The notes: a model not told the origin generated them from the sequence alone. 64,000 nt of DNA from Helicocarpus griseus UAMH5409 (GCA_002573585.1 PDNB01000125.1:1-64000); one strand, 5' to 3'; numbered from the stretch's first letter, positions 1-11,513 are shown. Made by a program: numbers and translations.

Positions 1-467
1 CCCCCCGCCCAGGAACTTCTCATAGTTCTCAGGCCTCCTGGGCCACGGCCACACCTCATAATGTACGACAGCTAGAGCAGCAGACTGAGAAAGTCATGAC
101 ATACTTCAGACGTCGTACGCACAGCTCATCTAGTCCAACCAATCGAGCCTTGAATCAGCTGCTTAAGGGGTGCCAAATGGCCATGCATAGTGCTGCCATT
201 CTGGCAGAGGAAAATAAGGAACTAAGAGCTGCAAATGAGAAGCAAAAGAGAAAGTGAGGGAAAGGCCGTACATATGTAGCTCAGGAAGGTGTTTTAAATG
301 TTAGAGAAGGGATGGATCGTGTGCAAAATGTCAAAGAAGGGGAAAAAGAGGTAGTTGAGGTTCCTGACACTCAACCACGCAAACGAGCAGCACCTCAGTG
401 TAGTATATGTGGCACTATTGGACATACTGCTCGTACATGCGAAAGTCGATTTAGAAATGATTCTTGA
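1..467 (+). pseudogene. Fot1/pogo-type DDE transposase, C-terminal remnant
   Basis: The frame beginning at base 3 reads the tail of a Tc1-mariner/pogo (Fot1) transposase: a TPHNVRQLEQQTEKV segment, a coiled NKELRAANEKQKRK segment, then a CCHC zinc knuckle (CSICGTIGHTARTC) near the end, stop at 465-467. An in-frame TGA at 255-257 interrupts a basic stretch, so the copy is dead. A CGA-to-TGA transition would explain it, but the ancestral codon is not seen. The N-terminal and DDE catalytic parts lie outside the window. Family assignment rests on remembered motifs of fungal Fot1 elements. The codon before the first visible residue is open, so the remnant is truncated only by the window edge. Confidence 0.8.
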
Positions 468-535
468 CGTAATTAGGCTCATTTTCTATATAATTGTTGT
501 TATATTTGCTCCTAAAGCTACATAATGGTGGGGAA

Positions 536-608
536 GTGGCTCGCTCGCCTATGTGGCTCGCTCGCTTATGGATTACGTTAGTTAGTTAGTTAACTAAGTT
601 AGTTAACT
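536..608. repeat. Probable 3' terminal repeat of the pogo element and GTTA repeats
   Basis: Two direct copies of GTGGCTCGCTCGC lie at 536-548 and 553-565. The second runs into TTATGGATTACG, and then comes a tandem GTTAGTTAGTTAGTTAACTAAGTT-type stretch to 608. The position, about 70-110 bp after the transposase stop, suits a terminal inverted repeat of the Fot1/pogo remnant, but the 5' partner is outside the window, so this is inference. Confidence 0.45.
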
Positions 609-700
609 ACCATAACTATCCCTACGGGGCCTGTATTTAGCTTCCCTTTAGATTTTCCTACCATCATCAATACAGAGATTGTTGGTCACCTAGTTGTCTT

Positions 701-1137
701 CTATTTGTTCGTTGAGCTTGAGGTAGTTATACGGTGGGTAGAGAGGCTTTCCCACAGTACACCGTCCCAGTCACGCCAACTTTGCAGAATGCCATGCACG
801 TCTTACCACTGTCTGCCAAAGCCCGGCAGCTCCCCCCACTGTAGCTTTCGATCGTAGATGCAATCGCCAAACTCCGCGGAAAATCCCGATGGCAAGTACT
901 TGAGTCGCGAAGGCGGCTGCGCGCGGATGGCGTCAAGGAGGGAGAGGAGAGCGTTGTGCAAGGCTGCGCGTCCCAGAGCTCCCAGAGAGTGTGGGCTGGC
1001 TTGGGGGAGGATACAACAATACTAACTAAATCAGCGGCTGTTTCGTTGAACCCTTGACTAGATGCGACAAGGGATCGGATGGGCGCAGAGAAGGGATTTG
1101 GAGGGTTGCTTCCACGGGAATCAAGAATAGTTGTCAT
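701..1137 (-). pseudogene. DUF3632-family protein, broken
   Basis: Reading from the ATG at 1137 gives a start followed by ...AHTLWELWDA. A one-base frame change near 961-972 then leads to HNALLSLLDAIRAQPP and LQWGELPGFGRQW. An in-frame TAA at 803-805 comes next, then DVHGILQSWRDWDGV to a stop at 701-703. The series LWxLWD / LLxAIRAQPP / W-x-LPxF / DVHxILxxWRDWD matches the fungal DUF3632 family as I know it, whose function is unknown. The family normally has Arg where the TAA stands. One frameshift plus one nonsense codon make this a pseudogene. A sequencing error could explain the frameshift but not both lesions. Confidence 0.65.
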
Positions 1138-1409
1138 TTTAAATCTGGACAGGCTGGGGCAGAGAGGGTTGAAAGTGCGCTACAGACCTTTTCTTGACCC
1201 TCAGGAAGGATAGATAGATAGATACTTGATATTCACTATGTTCGGGTTCGGGTTTGATTTTTCGCAGTTGGCAGGCCGGTGACATCATCGTCGTCGTCGT
1301 TATTAAGTATAACAAGTTACCCCATAATGGAAATCCACATAATGGCAAAAATCACACATACTGCCCATCTTCTACAGGTTAAAATTTACTTCAAGCTGCC
1401 TTTGAGAAG

Positions 1410-3261
1410 ATGACCACCATCTCGCCCGTGGCAGACCCGCTCACTGTCCTCCCGCCAGAAATTGTCCTGCAAATCCTACAATTCACCCCGGTCTCCGCCC
1501 TTGCGTCCCTGACCGCGACCTCAAAGGCCTGGCATCAATTTATCGACGTCACTCACCAAGAAGCCATTTACTCATCAGACACCAAAACCTGCCGTCCGCC
1601 TGCATGCCCGCGCGATTTCTCGTTCCTGGCCGAAACCCACAGCTTCGGCAGATTCTTTGACGGCACGGAATCATGGAAAGACTTGTGCAAGCGTCAAACA
1701 CTGCTCGCCCGCAACTGGGCCAAGCCGCGTCCATCTACCCACGAATCTATCGTGCAGGTCGGCAATGATCCTGTGTGGCGTTTTCGTGCTGATTTCAAGC
1801 GTCGCTTTTTCATTTCTACTGCCCATTCTGGTGGGCTAAACGTCACTGATATGGACACGGGCCGTATCCTATGGCAACTTCCGTCGGTTCTGGACACCAA
1901 CAGAGACGGAGTGCGCCCACACGCACACGTGGAATATCAGGATGGAATGGCTGTGTTTGACAGTGAAGGGGACTCACTCGAGGTCTGGCAGACGGATCAT
2001 GAAGGTGCTAAGCGCGGTGAGTTCCGGCGCATCGCTACCTTGACCCATGATTGCCAGACAAGAGGATTTCAATTGTCTTACTGGACTCTCTGTGTTGTCT
2101 CCAACGAGGGCCGCGGCTTTGTGTACGATATGAGACAGCGTCCTCCTAAGTTGACCACCCACCTGAAGATCGAAAGAGGCGGGGTTGGCCATTTGGACCA
2201 AAGTGCGGACATGGTCATCTACTCTATGGGAGCGAAGGGTTATTATGCATACAACAAGAAGTCCGGTGCATACCTGGGAACATTAAACCCATCGCAGGTC
2301 ACGGAAAAATATCACATCAAGTCGCCCCCGCCCTCCGCTGTATCGGCCACTGCAGCACTGGCAGGAGCCACCCGTCTCGGCCTAGCCCCTCCCTCCGTTC
2401 CCTCTGGGGCTCCCGGCAATGACCGCCTGGTCCCAATCGAAGTCGCCAGAGGACCTCTTGCGCCACCGGATGACCCAAACCATGTCTGGCATGGGGAAGA
2501 TGAATGGGGAGCGGGGATGTTGCACGGCAATCTCTTCGTGGGCTATTCGCGCGCGGGTCGGGTCTTTGTATGTTCTGACTTCCGCAAGGCTCTCCAAGAT
2601 GAATCAAGCCTCGTGGCACATAGCTCCATCGTGGAATGCGAATCAGATGGGTCGGGGTTTGACCTGGGCGGGTGGCTATCAATCCGCAATCACCGTATAA
2701 TGTTCGAAATCCAAGATTGGATATATGTCGTCGCCCTCGACGAGAACAACAGGGTTCAAAACGTGGAAAACCCCGTCTGTTCTTCCTTCTCACTACCCAC
2801 AAGCTCCGCTCCGCAGCTCGCCGTACCAGTCAGTTACATGGCGTTGGCGGATGATGCTATTATAAGTACCTATACTGTAAGCCCTTTTTTCCAGCAACTC
2901 CCATCCATAACAATAAGCGTTTATAGCTAATTTCGAAAACCACAGACCCTTGGCTGGCGTGACTCCAATGCTGCAGGAGGATTTGTCCCGCCGCAAGGGG
3001 GGAATCTCCCCCGCGTCTTCCCTACCAAGGTCATCCGTATTGTCAGCTTGTCCCGTAATCTCTCTAATAATAGCACAGACGAGCTTTCGGTAGCGGCTGG
3101 TGAAGGTCAAAATAGCTCCACCCCGAATTTGCCGACAGAAGACCTCTGGCGTACGCAGGCGGGGCTCATGCAGCTACTCAGCATGCTCGGAGACGAAGGG
3201 CATTTTGAAGACAGTGATAGTGAGGATGGATGGGAGAGACTGATGGAGGGCGAAGATGACT

Positions 3262-3352
<91 letters not shown>

Positions 3353-3368
3353 GCTGCTAAATGCGTAG
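1410..3368 (+). CDS. F-box protein with acidic poly-Asp C terminus
   Basis: Two exons, 1410-2876 and 2946-3368, joined by a 69-bp GTAAGC...CACAG intron in phase 0, give about 629 residues. An N-terminal F-box (residues about 12-50: LPPEIVLQILQF...SKAWHQF) would recruit Skp1 in an SCF ubiquitin ligase. The middle looks like a beta-propeller-type substrate region (repeated VTDMDTGRILWQL-like segments), but no WD repeats are clear. The last exon ends in an acidic tail with 29 consecutive Asp (GAT codons) just before ELLNA and the TAG. The substrate is unknown. The start is chosen as the first ATG upstream of the F-box with a short leader; the ORF is otherwise uninterrupted. Confidence 0.85.
3264..3350 (+). 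repeat. (GAT)29 trinucleotide repeat coding poly-Asp
   Basis: An uninterrupted run of 29 GAT codons inside the last exon of the F-box gene. No synonymous GAC codon interrupts it, which indicates recent slippage growth rather than old selection on the protein sequence. Length variation between strains is expected. Confidence 0.95.
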
Positions 3369-4034
3369 GGCGACCTTCGAGGAGTTAAGGATTTGCATTT
3401 AACACGAACACCCTCATTCAAACAAATACAATCAGCAATATTCTTCATTTCTTTTCATGTCAAGCACTAGCCTAGGTGTTTTCCGTACATGAAACTAACC
3501 CAATAACATGTATAGTAATTTACATTAATGATGACGATAATACCATTCCACATTAAACAAGGCCTTCCGGGGTATCTAAAACCAATAATCATAAAAGTAA
3601 CGCAGTAATTTATCCTTCTGTTGCTTTGATATCATCGATAGACTTGCTGAAAGCCTTGATGATCGGCTCATACAAAACTTCTGGATCTCGGGGATGTGGG
3701 CATTTGAACAGCCCTGAATCATGTGACTCCCGCGGAATTTCCCTAGGTCAATAACATCCATCCATGCTGAGCGTCTAACCAGTCCTGTAACCACTGCGAT
3801 TGATGCGGCCAACCCAGGCCTGCGAAGTCACAACTAGAGGGCGGGGGAGGGGAAGCCTTGGGTTACATTTTGAGAATTTATCCCAGTTGAAAGGAGGGGG
3901 AACTTGCTTCCCTTTAGCCAGCTCAAAACTTCCTCTTCCTCTTCTTCATCTTACTTTTAACCCTCGAAGACTCACCTCGCCCTTCACAACATCCAAGACT
4001 CCTCCGAGACTCATCTTGTTGCTGACCTGAGAGA
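3369..4034. other. Intergenic, no gene seen
   Basis: About 670 bp between the F-box stop and the next start. It holds AT-rich 3' sequence and, at about 3940-4020, a pyrimidine-rich leader (CTTCCTCTTCCTCTTCTTCATC) typical of fungal promoters just upstream of the kinase-like gene. The short minus-strand ORF at 3576-3812 shows no family features. Confidence 0.5.
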
Positions 4035-6149
4035 ATGGCATCTAATAACGCTGAAATCGAAGACCTACGTCGTCAGCTTGAAGAAGAAAGGCAAGGCCGC
4101 GAGCAAGAGAAGCGACGGGCGGACCGAGAAAAGGAACGAGCCGACAGGGAAGCACGCGAGAGAGAGCGACAGAGAGAACGAGCCGACCAACTGGCAGCAG
4201 ATCAATCACCAACAAAATTCTTGACCTATCTTCAGCATGTCAAGGAGAAACTGCTTTCTACCTTTTCAGTTGAACCTAACCCTATCAAAGCATCCTCCGG
4301 CTCTGTTACAAATGTCCACGGCAAATACTATCCTCAGACACTCCGCCGATGGACTGATTTTGACAAAGATCACGATCGCGTTTTCAGTCGGTTTACCAAA
4401 GTTTTTTCGAAAGATCCTCTTTTTCCTTCCAAAACAGATGTACAAGGGGTTGAACGAGACCTTTCTCCAACAACAAGAAAGGATGAACAAGATATTCGGC
4501 CGTTTGTTCGGAGTGCTATGGAGAAACCTGCCCAGCGTCTAGTTCAGGCATATCTCAAACAAACTGCAGATACGCGGACGGCTGATTTCTTTTTTCAGAA
4601 TAACGCCTACAGCCTTTCCAGCAAGGATGCTACAAACCCTACCGATGTTGTTGAAAATCAAAATGAGGCCCCTCCTAGCAAGAAGCGATCCCCGGAGCGG
4701 GGTATCAGGGGAGTCCCGGATCGCTGGGGCATTCGTGAACGTCCCAGTGGGGAGCTGCTCACCATCTTTGTGGGTGAATACAAGGTGGCACACAAGCTGC
4801 GCTCTGGTGCATTCAAACGCGTGTTTTCATCTGCAGGTGAGAGGCTGTTCTTGGACACCCTGAAGCGGCTATCCTTCCCGATTGTCGATACAGATACAGA
4901 AAAAGAACAGCGAATTGTAGCGGAAGTACTATGTCAAACTTTCGACTATATGATTAAGGCCGGCCTTCGATATGGATATGTCACATCTGGGCATGGTCTG
5001 GTTTTTTTGATGTTTGAGAAAAGTGACCCTGAAATCCTATATTATCATTTAAGCTCCGACGATCCTCTTGCCAAAGAAATTGATGTACAATACGGTCCGG
5101 TTTCCCAGTTCTCAACCTTTGTGATGTTATCACTTGAATCGGAACGGCAATCTCCTCAATGGATAGAAAATGCCAAATCCCAGCTCTATCAGTGGCCGAT
5201 CTTGCCTGGAAACCCAATATTGACAAATCAACCATTGTCCCTCGAAAGATCATTCAGCAGCAGCAGCAACAGCAGTGAAGAATACAAAGATAAAGACGAC
5301 GGTTACCGGCCTCCACGCCAACCTCGCAAGCAGCAATCTTCTCTACGTTCAACAGAACATACTGAAACAAACAGGCGGCGTCAGTCATCAAGAACACAAC
5401 ACAAAACTCACCAACCGACTCTCCCTTATTGCACACAAGCCTGTCTTATTGGGCTTTCGCAAGGCCATCCTCTTGATCAATTCTGTCCCAATGTTGCCAT
5501 TCATCAACAGGAGACATCTTCTCTCAATCATCTTATTTCAAAGGAAAAGTTTTGCAGTCTTGTCCATAATCAGCTTGCTCGCAACCTTGATGAAAACTGT
5601 CAATGCCTTGATACAATGGGAATGTTCGGAGCAGTGGGTGTGCTGTTCAAGATTACTCTAACTGACTATGGCTACACCTTTGTTGCTAAAGGTGTGCAGG
5701 CTGTGGATGAAGAATTGCTTTTAAATGAAGCAAGTGTCTACGCCCACCTGTCCAAGCTGCAAGGGGTGACAGTACCTGTGCACCTTGGCAATATTAAGCT
5801 TGCACAGACATTTCCCCTAGTTAGCACTGCCACAGTCACATCCATGATGTTAATGTCATGGGCTGGCAATAGCTTACACTCCGAGGACCACGGGCCTGAT
5901 GTGGACATTGAAGCTCAGAAGCAGCAATCCATCAAGGAATTGGTTGCTGCAGGGCTTGTACACTATGACTTGCGCCGGGCCAACATGATTTGGAATCAGG
6001 AGCGACAACGTGTCATGGTGATTGATTTTGACCAGTCCTCCATTCTCCGGAGAAAGAGAGTGGACGATGGCGGATCTAGCTCTGAATTAGCAGTGAAACG
6101 GACAAGAGTGGACAAAGAAAATTGGGGCGCTGATTATTATGGGTCTTGA
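4035..6149 (+). CDS. Fungal protein kinase-like protein with N-terminal coiled coil
   Basis: Single-exon ORF of 704 aa. Residues about 5-60 form a charged coiled coil rich in E, R and K (repeated EREREADRE-type heptads). Residues about 60-400 are a fungus-specific region. Residues about 420-470 are a Ser/Gln/Lys-rich linker. The C-terminal about 170 residues are a degenerate kinase fold: VAKGV with a candidate ATP-binding Lys, a helix-C Glu (ELLLNEAS), a catalytic-loop-like HYDLRRANM in place of HRD-x-K-x-x-N, and IDFDQS in place of DFG. I know this architecture as a large lineage-specific fungal family. Activity is uncertain because the loop keeps D and N but lacks the usual Lys. A pyrimidine-rich leader precedes the ATG. 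Confidence 0.75.
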   Translation: MASNNAEIEDLRRQLEEERQGREQEKRRADREKERADREARERERQRERADQLAADQSPTKFLTYLQHVKEKLLSTFSVEPNPIKASSGSVTNVHGKYYPQTLRRWTDFDKDHDRVFSRFTKVFSKDPLFPSKTDVQGVERDLSPTTRKDEQDIRPFVRSAMEKPAQRLVQAYLKQTADTRTADFFFQNNAYSLSSKDATNPTDVVENQNEAPPSKKRSPERGIRGVPDRWGIRERPSGELLTIFVGEYKVAHKLRSGAFKRVFSSAGERLFLDTLKRLSFPIVDTDTEKEQRIVAEVLCQTFDYMIKAGLRYGYVTSGHGLVFLMFEKSDPEILYYHLSSDDPLAKEIDVQYGPVSQFSTFVMLSLESERQSPQWIENAKSQLYQWPILPGNPILTNQPLSLERSFSSSSNSSEEYKDKDDGYRPPRQPRKQQSSLRSTEHTETNRRRQSSRTQHKTHQPTLPYCTQACLIGLSQGHPLDQFCPNVAIHQQETSSLNHLISKEKFCSLVHNQLARNLDENCQCLDTMGMFGAVGVLFKITLTDYGYTFVAKGVQAVDEELLLNEASVYAHLSKLQGVTVPVHLGNIKLAQTFPLVSTATVTSMMLMSWAGNSLHSEDHGPDVDIEAQKQQSIKELVAAGLVHYDLRRANMIWNQERQRVMVIDFDQSSILRRKRVDDGGSSSELAVKRTRVDKENWGADYYGS

Positions 6150-6431
6150 TGTTTTCTCTGGCTCAGAATTGTTGAGGGTTGGGGTTACTGGTTAATTCCC
6201 ATTGTTGAAGCTGCTGAATGAACTATCCGGAGTAGAAATCTCTTCCTTGAGGCAAGGCATGTTACACCGTGGTTGGTTCGTCACGCGGTGCTCCTGGAAT
6301 TGATTCGATGTGCATCCGTACTTTCTGCGATCAAGAACCTGGGAAGCAATATTCACCCGTCATGCTAGCATTACTAATTCAGGATGGATGTACCAGTAAC
6401 AATTGTCATTAACTTCTCTTAATGAATACTA

Positions 6432-7783
6432 TTACTCCTCCCGGGGTAGCTGAATTCGTTCGGTCACCACCTTAGCATTGAACCACTCTAAAATTTCAAT
6501 GTTATCCTTTACCGGTTTTGCTCTTCCCAGGACGTCACTCCGAATCAAACCCTCAGCCGCCCACCATAGGCCAGCTGAGGCAAGGTTTCGTGCAATACAT
6601 GCTGTGCCCCTACGCCGAAGTAGAAACTGTTTCTTAGCGTTTCCCGTGTGGAGTCTAGTAACCAACATCCCGGCATGAACTCATACGGGTTAGTAAATAC
6701 GTCCGGGTCGTGATGCAGCATGTATGCCCCAAGCCCGACGCTTGTACCCGCTGGGATAGACGGCAAGCCAGGAACGTGCAGCCCACTCGGAGGAACGATG
6801 CGTGGGAACCGGGTCGGATTCGCCATAGCCAAACGCAGGCTTTCTTTGACAACCCCCCAGAGAGGTATGGGAGCGACTGAGCGTCAATTCCAAGGTCATC
6901 CAGTTTAAACATGGTTCAGCCTGTATATTTCGGCTTCAACTTACTTATCAGGGAAGGTGCGGGATACTAACACAGGATTTTCATTGTATATTTTGCGGCA
7001 TCAGTCCCCGCGAACATAATATCTACAACCTGTGATATCGTTTCCTCGCGCGTATGTCAGCCCTCAGCCGTCTGTCCTGATACTTCTGCCCCTCAATCGC
7101 CTTTTTCCTCTGCTATGCTCCTGCCGACTGCTCAAATAGTGAACTCTTTACGACATTCGTGCTCTCAGCGATTTGAACCTTCATCCTGTCAAGTTTCGCA
7201 GCTTAATTGTCAACAAAATCAAAGATCCGGCCTGCTAGATAGAAGAAACGCCCACTAAAAACAAATTTGTCAATAAAACTAGTCGTGGTGAGCCTTCCTT
7301 GACCAACACTACCGAAGGCCTCCCCTAGCAGATATACTGTCACAGCGTCCATGGCTACTGCGCGAAAAAGATTTAGGACACCAACTGTTGCTCCATCCGC
7401 ATCAGCTTTCCTGCGCTGTAGTTCTACCACCATTGCATCCGTCACCTTCTGGACAGCTGTCCTTCCCTTTGCAATAGCTTGCTGCGCAAACAGAGGCGGC
7501 ACAGCCTTGGCCACTATCGCTCTATGCACGGGATCTAGGGCTGAGGAAATGGTGGGGAACCGCCCACATCGACGTTTCGGTATATGGGACTTTTCAAGAA
7601 GCCGCCATTTCCGATATGGACGGGGTTGAAGAGAGACGCCATCGGGGATATCGGCTTCGTTAGGAGCGATCCGAGCCACTGAACCATACCTTTTATGCAG
7701 AGCAGCGATGGCTCTACCCTCAACGCCGTTCTATGTGAGATGCCAGAGCTAAAGCGGCGTGAGACGGGCAATAAATGGTCCAC
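6432..7783 (-). pseudogene. Cytochrome P450 monooxygenase, broken
   Basis: Fragments in all three minus frames line up as one P450. From upstream they read: RYGSVARIAPNEADIP (N-terminal beta sheet), FPTISSALDPVHRAIVAKA (helix C region, 7203-7679), an E-F region ending FYLAGRIFDFVDN, then NPTRFPRIVPPSGLHVPGLPSIPAGT and HHDPDVFTNPYEFMPGCW (K-L loop, 6545-6832). The haem loop is split between two frames: FYFGVGAQ in one, TACIARNLASA in another, near 6595-6620. Several frameshifts therefore destroy it. An intact copy would be a haem-thiolate enzyme of oxidative metabolism; the substrate cannot be read. It opens the block of decayed metabolic genes. Confidence 0.8.
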
Positions 7784-8316
7784 AGACGTGTCGAAGCAAA
7801 TCGCTTAAAAATCTAATAAGGTCCGCTAGAGTAAATGCTGAAAAGACGCCTATATTAATAGAAAGTGGACTAAGGAAGTCCTGCAGAGCGGCAAGCAAGC
7901 CAGCAGCCATCATCTTCCAAATAAGGGAGAAATCGAGACGAGGATACCCCTGTGTGATTCGGCGGAGACGTTATCCTGTAAGCTGGAGAAAACGGTTGAC
8001 TTATTTCTAACCATGGAAACATCAGTAATATGAGCCAGTCGGCACGCCTGAAAACACGCCACAAACCACACCAGATGAATTCACTACTGCGATGGCCGCA
8101 ATGGCTGTCTAAAGACGAGCAAAAGTCTTTTTTTGGCTTGTTACAAGCATCAATACGGATAACGGAACGGTCACTTCTGTAACCTACATGCCGAAAGAGG
8201 GTAGCAGCAACTAAGTCAATACTTTGCAGGCAACTGACATAGTTATATGCGCCGGACCTTGGGCGCGCGCACCTTATATCGCAAAGTGCCCATCGTCGGC
8301 CTGCGACAAGAGTCCG

Positions 8317-8849
8317 TCATAATTCGGCCATCACCACGTCTCTCAGCATATATGTATGCTCTTCACGGGAATCTCCATCCCCGCAGCAGGCGCCAAACGC
8401 TCCCGGCACATCACTCCCAAGATTTTCACTCGACCCAATAACACAGTTTGGGTCGGGGCCGAGACCGGCACGCACCACTTGCTCCTCAAAACAGCTGATG
8501 TCGTTATCCCAGACTCGGAGGTTTGCTACTGAGTGCCCTCTCAGAGCAACTGCGGACCGCGGAAGTTCTTGCGCAGCAAGCGTGCTTTTTGCCAAATATA
8601 GAAGGAGACGTCCCTGGGCCAGTCTTGGGAGCCACGGAAATCAAAGGGCTGTGGATTGCAGCGGTACATAGCTTTTAGGGATCTAGAATGGACCCGGAAC
8701 CGGAAGATCATGTCCGAGTACGTGTTTGAAGGAAGGACGAAGAGTGCGGATGTGAGCGAGTCGGATATTAAGCACCTAGGAGTGTGATCGGTCCCTTGAA
8801 AACGGAATTGGTATTGTACTGGGCCTATCCCGCTGTCAAGTCCGAACAT
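8317..8849 (-). pseudogene. Unrecognised coding remnant
   Basis: Two overlapping minus-strand frames (8541-8849 and 8317-8595) look coding-like and meet at the same residues: ...YIWQKARLLRKNFRG in one frame and MAKSTLAAQELPRSAVALRG in the other. This suggests one gene with a frameshift near 8590. I do not recognise the family. No catalytic motif, signal peptide or membrane segment is evident. It may equally be chance ORFs in a GC-richer patch. Confidence 0.3.
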
Positions 8850-9248
8850 GCGGATGAATTAGTCAGGGAAAAGGACAACCGTAGCTTATAATGTAAGGAA
8901 TTGAGGCGGGGTAATACAACAATTGTTTTGAATATCTAGGTAGGATGGAGGAAGGTGGCCTACTATCTCCCACAGCAGGAACATCTCAGCTCGTCATCGG
9001 TTGGTACTACTGTAATATCTCGCGATATCCCATGAATGTAGGTGCAGCGTTAAGGAAGAGAGGAGGGCCATTCAATCTAAAACTTTCTGCTTTTGATTGC
9101 CAATTCAAAAGGCCCTATAGAACAACATCTTTTCACCGGAGATCCAATCCAACCTCAATATATAGTTATGTCAGAGGGTCAAAAACAAGAAATGGATCTG
9201 GGAGCTGCACTGCTCAATTGCATCACTAAGGCTCATGTGCTATACGCA

Positions 9249-10440
9249 TCACCTTTTGGAAAGTCGGGATGCGGACAACTGCTTTCTATAAGAAGAAGCA
9301 GTTACGATTTCTTTGTAACCGTTCCATGCTGGCCAAAGAAGTGGTCTTAGTCCCCGCCGGTCTGCAGACTGCACTTGTACATCATTGCAGGACATCAAAA
9401 ACTTGACAATTTCCAAGTACCCCTAATGCGCCGCCAACAAAAGCGGACTCTGTCCCTGACAGTCGTTTATATCGGGTTTTATCTCGGATCTGGAAGCTAG
9501 CAGTTTCGCGACTTTGAGATGGCCGTGGATTGATGCCCACATAAGTGCTGTTCGATTATCACCATTGTGTGGGTCGGCGTCGCGCCGGGAACATCGACGA
9601 GGAATGAAATCACGCCAATATGTCCATTACGTGCCGCCCAAAAGAGAGTGTCTGGCTGAAATCGTGTTTCAAATCCACGTCAATTGCCGGACATGCTACC
9701 AGCAGCTTCACAACGTCGAGACAGCCATTGTACGCTGCCCAAGAAAGTGGACTCTGGCAACTGTCGTCGCGAGAATCTACCTGTACGTCCCTTCGCGCCA
9801 TCAGGTATTTCACAACTCCGGGACAAACTCTACGCGTTGCCCATGAAAGAGGGGACTGGCCATGGTAATCCTTTGAACTGACGTCCACACTGGGACAGCG
9901 GAGAAGAGATCCAACGACGTCAACATGGCCGTTACCCGCGGCCCATGACAATATCGTGCGCCCATGGTAACCTGGGATATCTAATCCGCTATCCCTAATC
10001 AATACGAGGGAGTCCTACCAAAGTCATCCTTCGGGTCAGCGTTTTGGCAATCGGTAAGCAACCGAGCCATAGTCCTGCTCAGCCAAATTGGGAAGCAACG
10101 TGGATTTCTCCGATTCCCAATGGCACATTTGAGCTGTAACCGGCGTAGTGATATACTGGGGCCATGGAAACCTGTACTGCGTTTTTGGATCATGAGACAA
10201 TTGCTTAAAAATCTCAGCGCCGCTTGGTCAATCTCTTCATCGTCAACATCACGGACATGATTGCCCCAATTTCTAGCGCAATAGTATAGCAGGACATTCC
10301 TTTCGCAGGCGGTCTTACAAAGTCCATGTCACTTGCGCAGCTACCGGCGCTAAAAGGCCCGTACAACATTCCGCGCCCACTGTTGCCCTTGCCACCGCCG
10401 CTCTTCAGCCCGAGGGAATAACATTGATGGGAGAAAATCA
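9249..10440 (-). pseudogene. NLR-like (NACHT-ankyrin) protein, C-terminal half, broken
   Basis: From 10295 downward one frame reads LLYYCARNWGNHVRDVDDEE then AALRFLSNCLMIQKRST. This matches the helical segment between a NACHT ATPase and its repeats in fungal NLR-like proteins. Then come at least six ankyrin repeats (TILSWAAGNGHVDVVGSLL, SPLSWAAYNGCLDVVKLLV, TALMWASIHGHLKVAKLLA and others) interrupted by frameshifts and by a TAG at 9423-9425. There the repeat consensus expects Trp (AA-x-W-GYLEIVKFL). The NACHT ATPase itself is not visible upstream, so this is a truncated and mutated copy. Ankyrin identity is firm; the NLR link is inference from the linker and the W-G-x-H motif. Confidence 0.7.
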
Positions 10441-11513
10441 GCTAAAGATGATCAAGCAACGCGATTCATTGCTTCATTAGCTCCCCAGAATCCCCAGGCT
10501 TCGCGGATTTCTTGGTGGTTACCACGATACCGACCTTCTTTTAGTTCGGTTCCTGGGCGAGCCTGCCAGCTAGGGAGGTGCTCTAGACAAGCACTTGCTT
10601 GCGCTCTCTTGGATAGTACGGAGTACACTGTAGTTACATGTATGTACATGTTACATGTACTCTGTACATTATTTTAAAATATGATTTGTCATTAAGGAGA
10701 TAAATAAAGAGAACCGTGTTTGGCTTATTGCTCGAAGGTATTCTTGACAAATGTTTGTAGTGATATTGAATTTGCGAACATATAGTATTTCCATACTCAG
10801 TCAATCGTATGAAATTTTTACACGAATGATTATCGAATTTGCAGTAAAGCTCTACACAAACAAGGATATATCAATTGTCACGGTGGGGCCCTAAATAGTA
10901 CTATAAAAGCAGCATTCAAGACGGCATTTCATAAATATTCTCGTACATAGCTTATTGTACGGCGATTGTCGGTCGTCATGCATCAGGCAAGTCTTTCACT
11001 CCCCCATCCCGATGACTTTCAGCTTAGGTGGTGCGGGCGATTCGTTTTCAACAGCCCTTTAAAGGAGGGTGCAGGGGCGGCTATCCTCTTCAAGCTCTGA
11101 GGAGTGGCTGTACGGTTAATCCTTTTTGCACCCGTAATCAGCTCGCCGAGGTCTCGGGTACAGGAAAAGCAGAGTATAAGCGGGTGGATAGGGCACTCCT
11201 GAAAGGAAGACTTATTGCAAATGTTCGTTCCACGTCCCCTTCTGGTTCCAGTTGCTCTGGTTCGTAGAACGTCCCAGTAGAGAACAAGCTGCTCTTAGCT
11301 TCCCGTTCAAAAGGGTTTCCTCTTGTTCGTGGTTATTTATCCCTAGTTCGTGTTTTCAACGTAGATCCTGATATGCGGGAACATGGTATGATTTCTGCAA
11401 TACGGCTCGAAAAATGCAAGTGAGATCCCTACGGGGTGGAAATATATGGTTGTAACAGTGATTTTCGGCCATCGTACTAAGCGTCCGTCATATTTATAGT
11501 GCACCTGCAGCGT
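10441..11513. other. Intergenic, no gene seen
   Basis: AT-rich spacer with short direct ATGTAC repeats (10636-10665) and one copy of the palindrome GTACGGAGTAC at 10616-10626. The plus ORF at 11028-11267 has no recognisable features. Confidence 0.4.

Noticed and set aside
3260..3448. Poly-Ser ORF on the minus strand opposite the GAT run
   Set aside because: It is the mirror of the GAT repeat in the F-box gene and has no other support.
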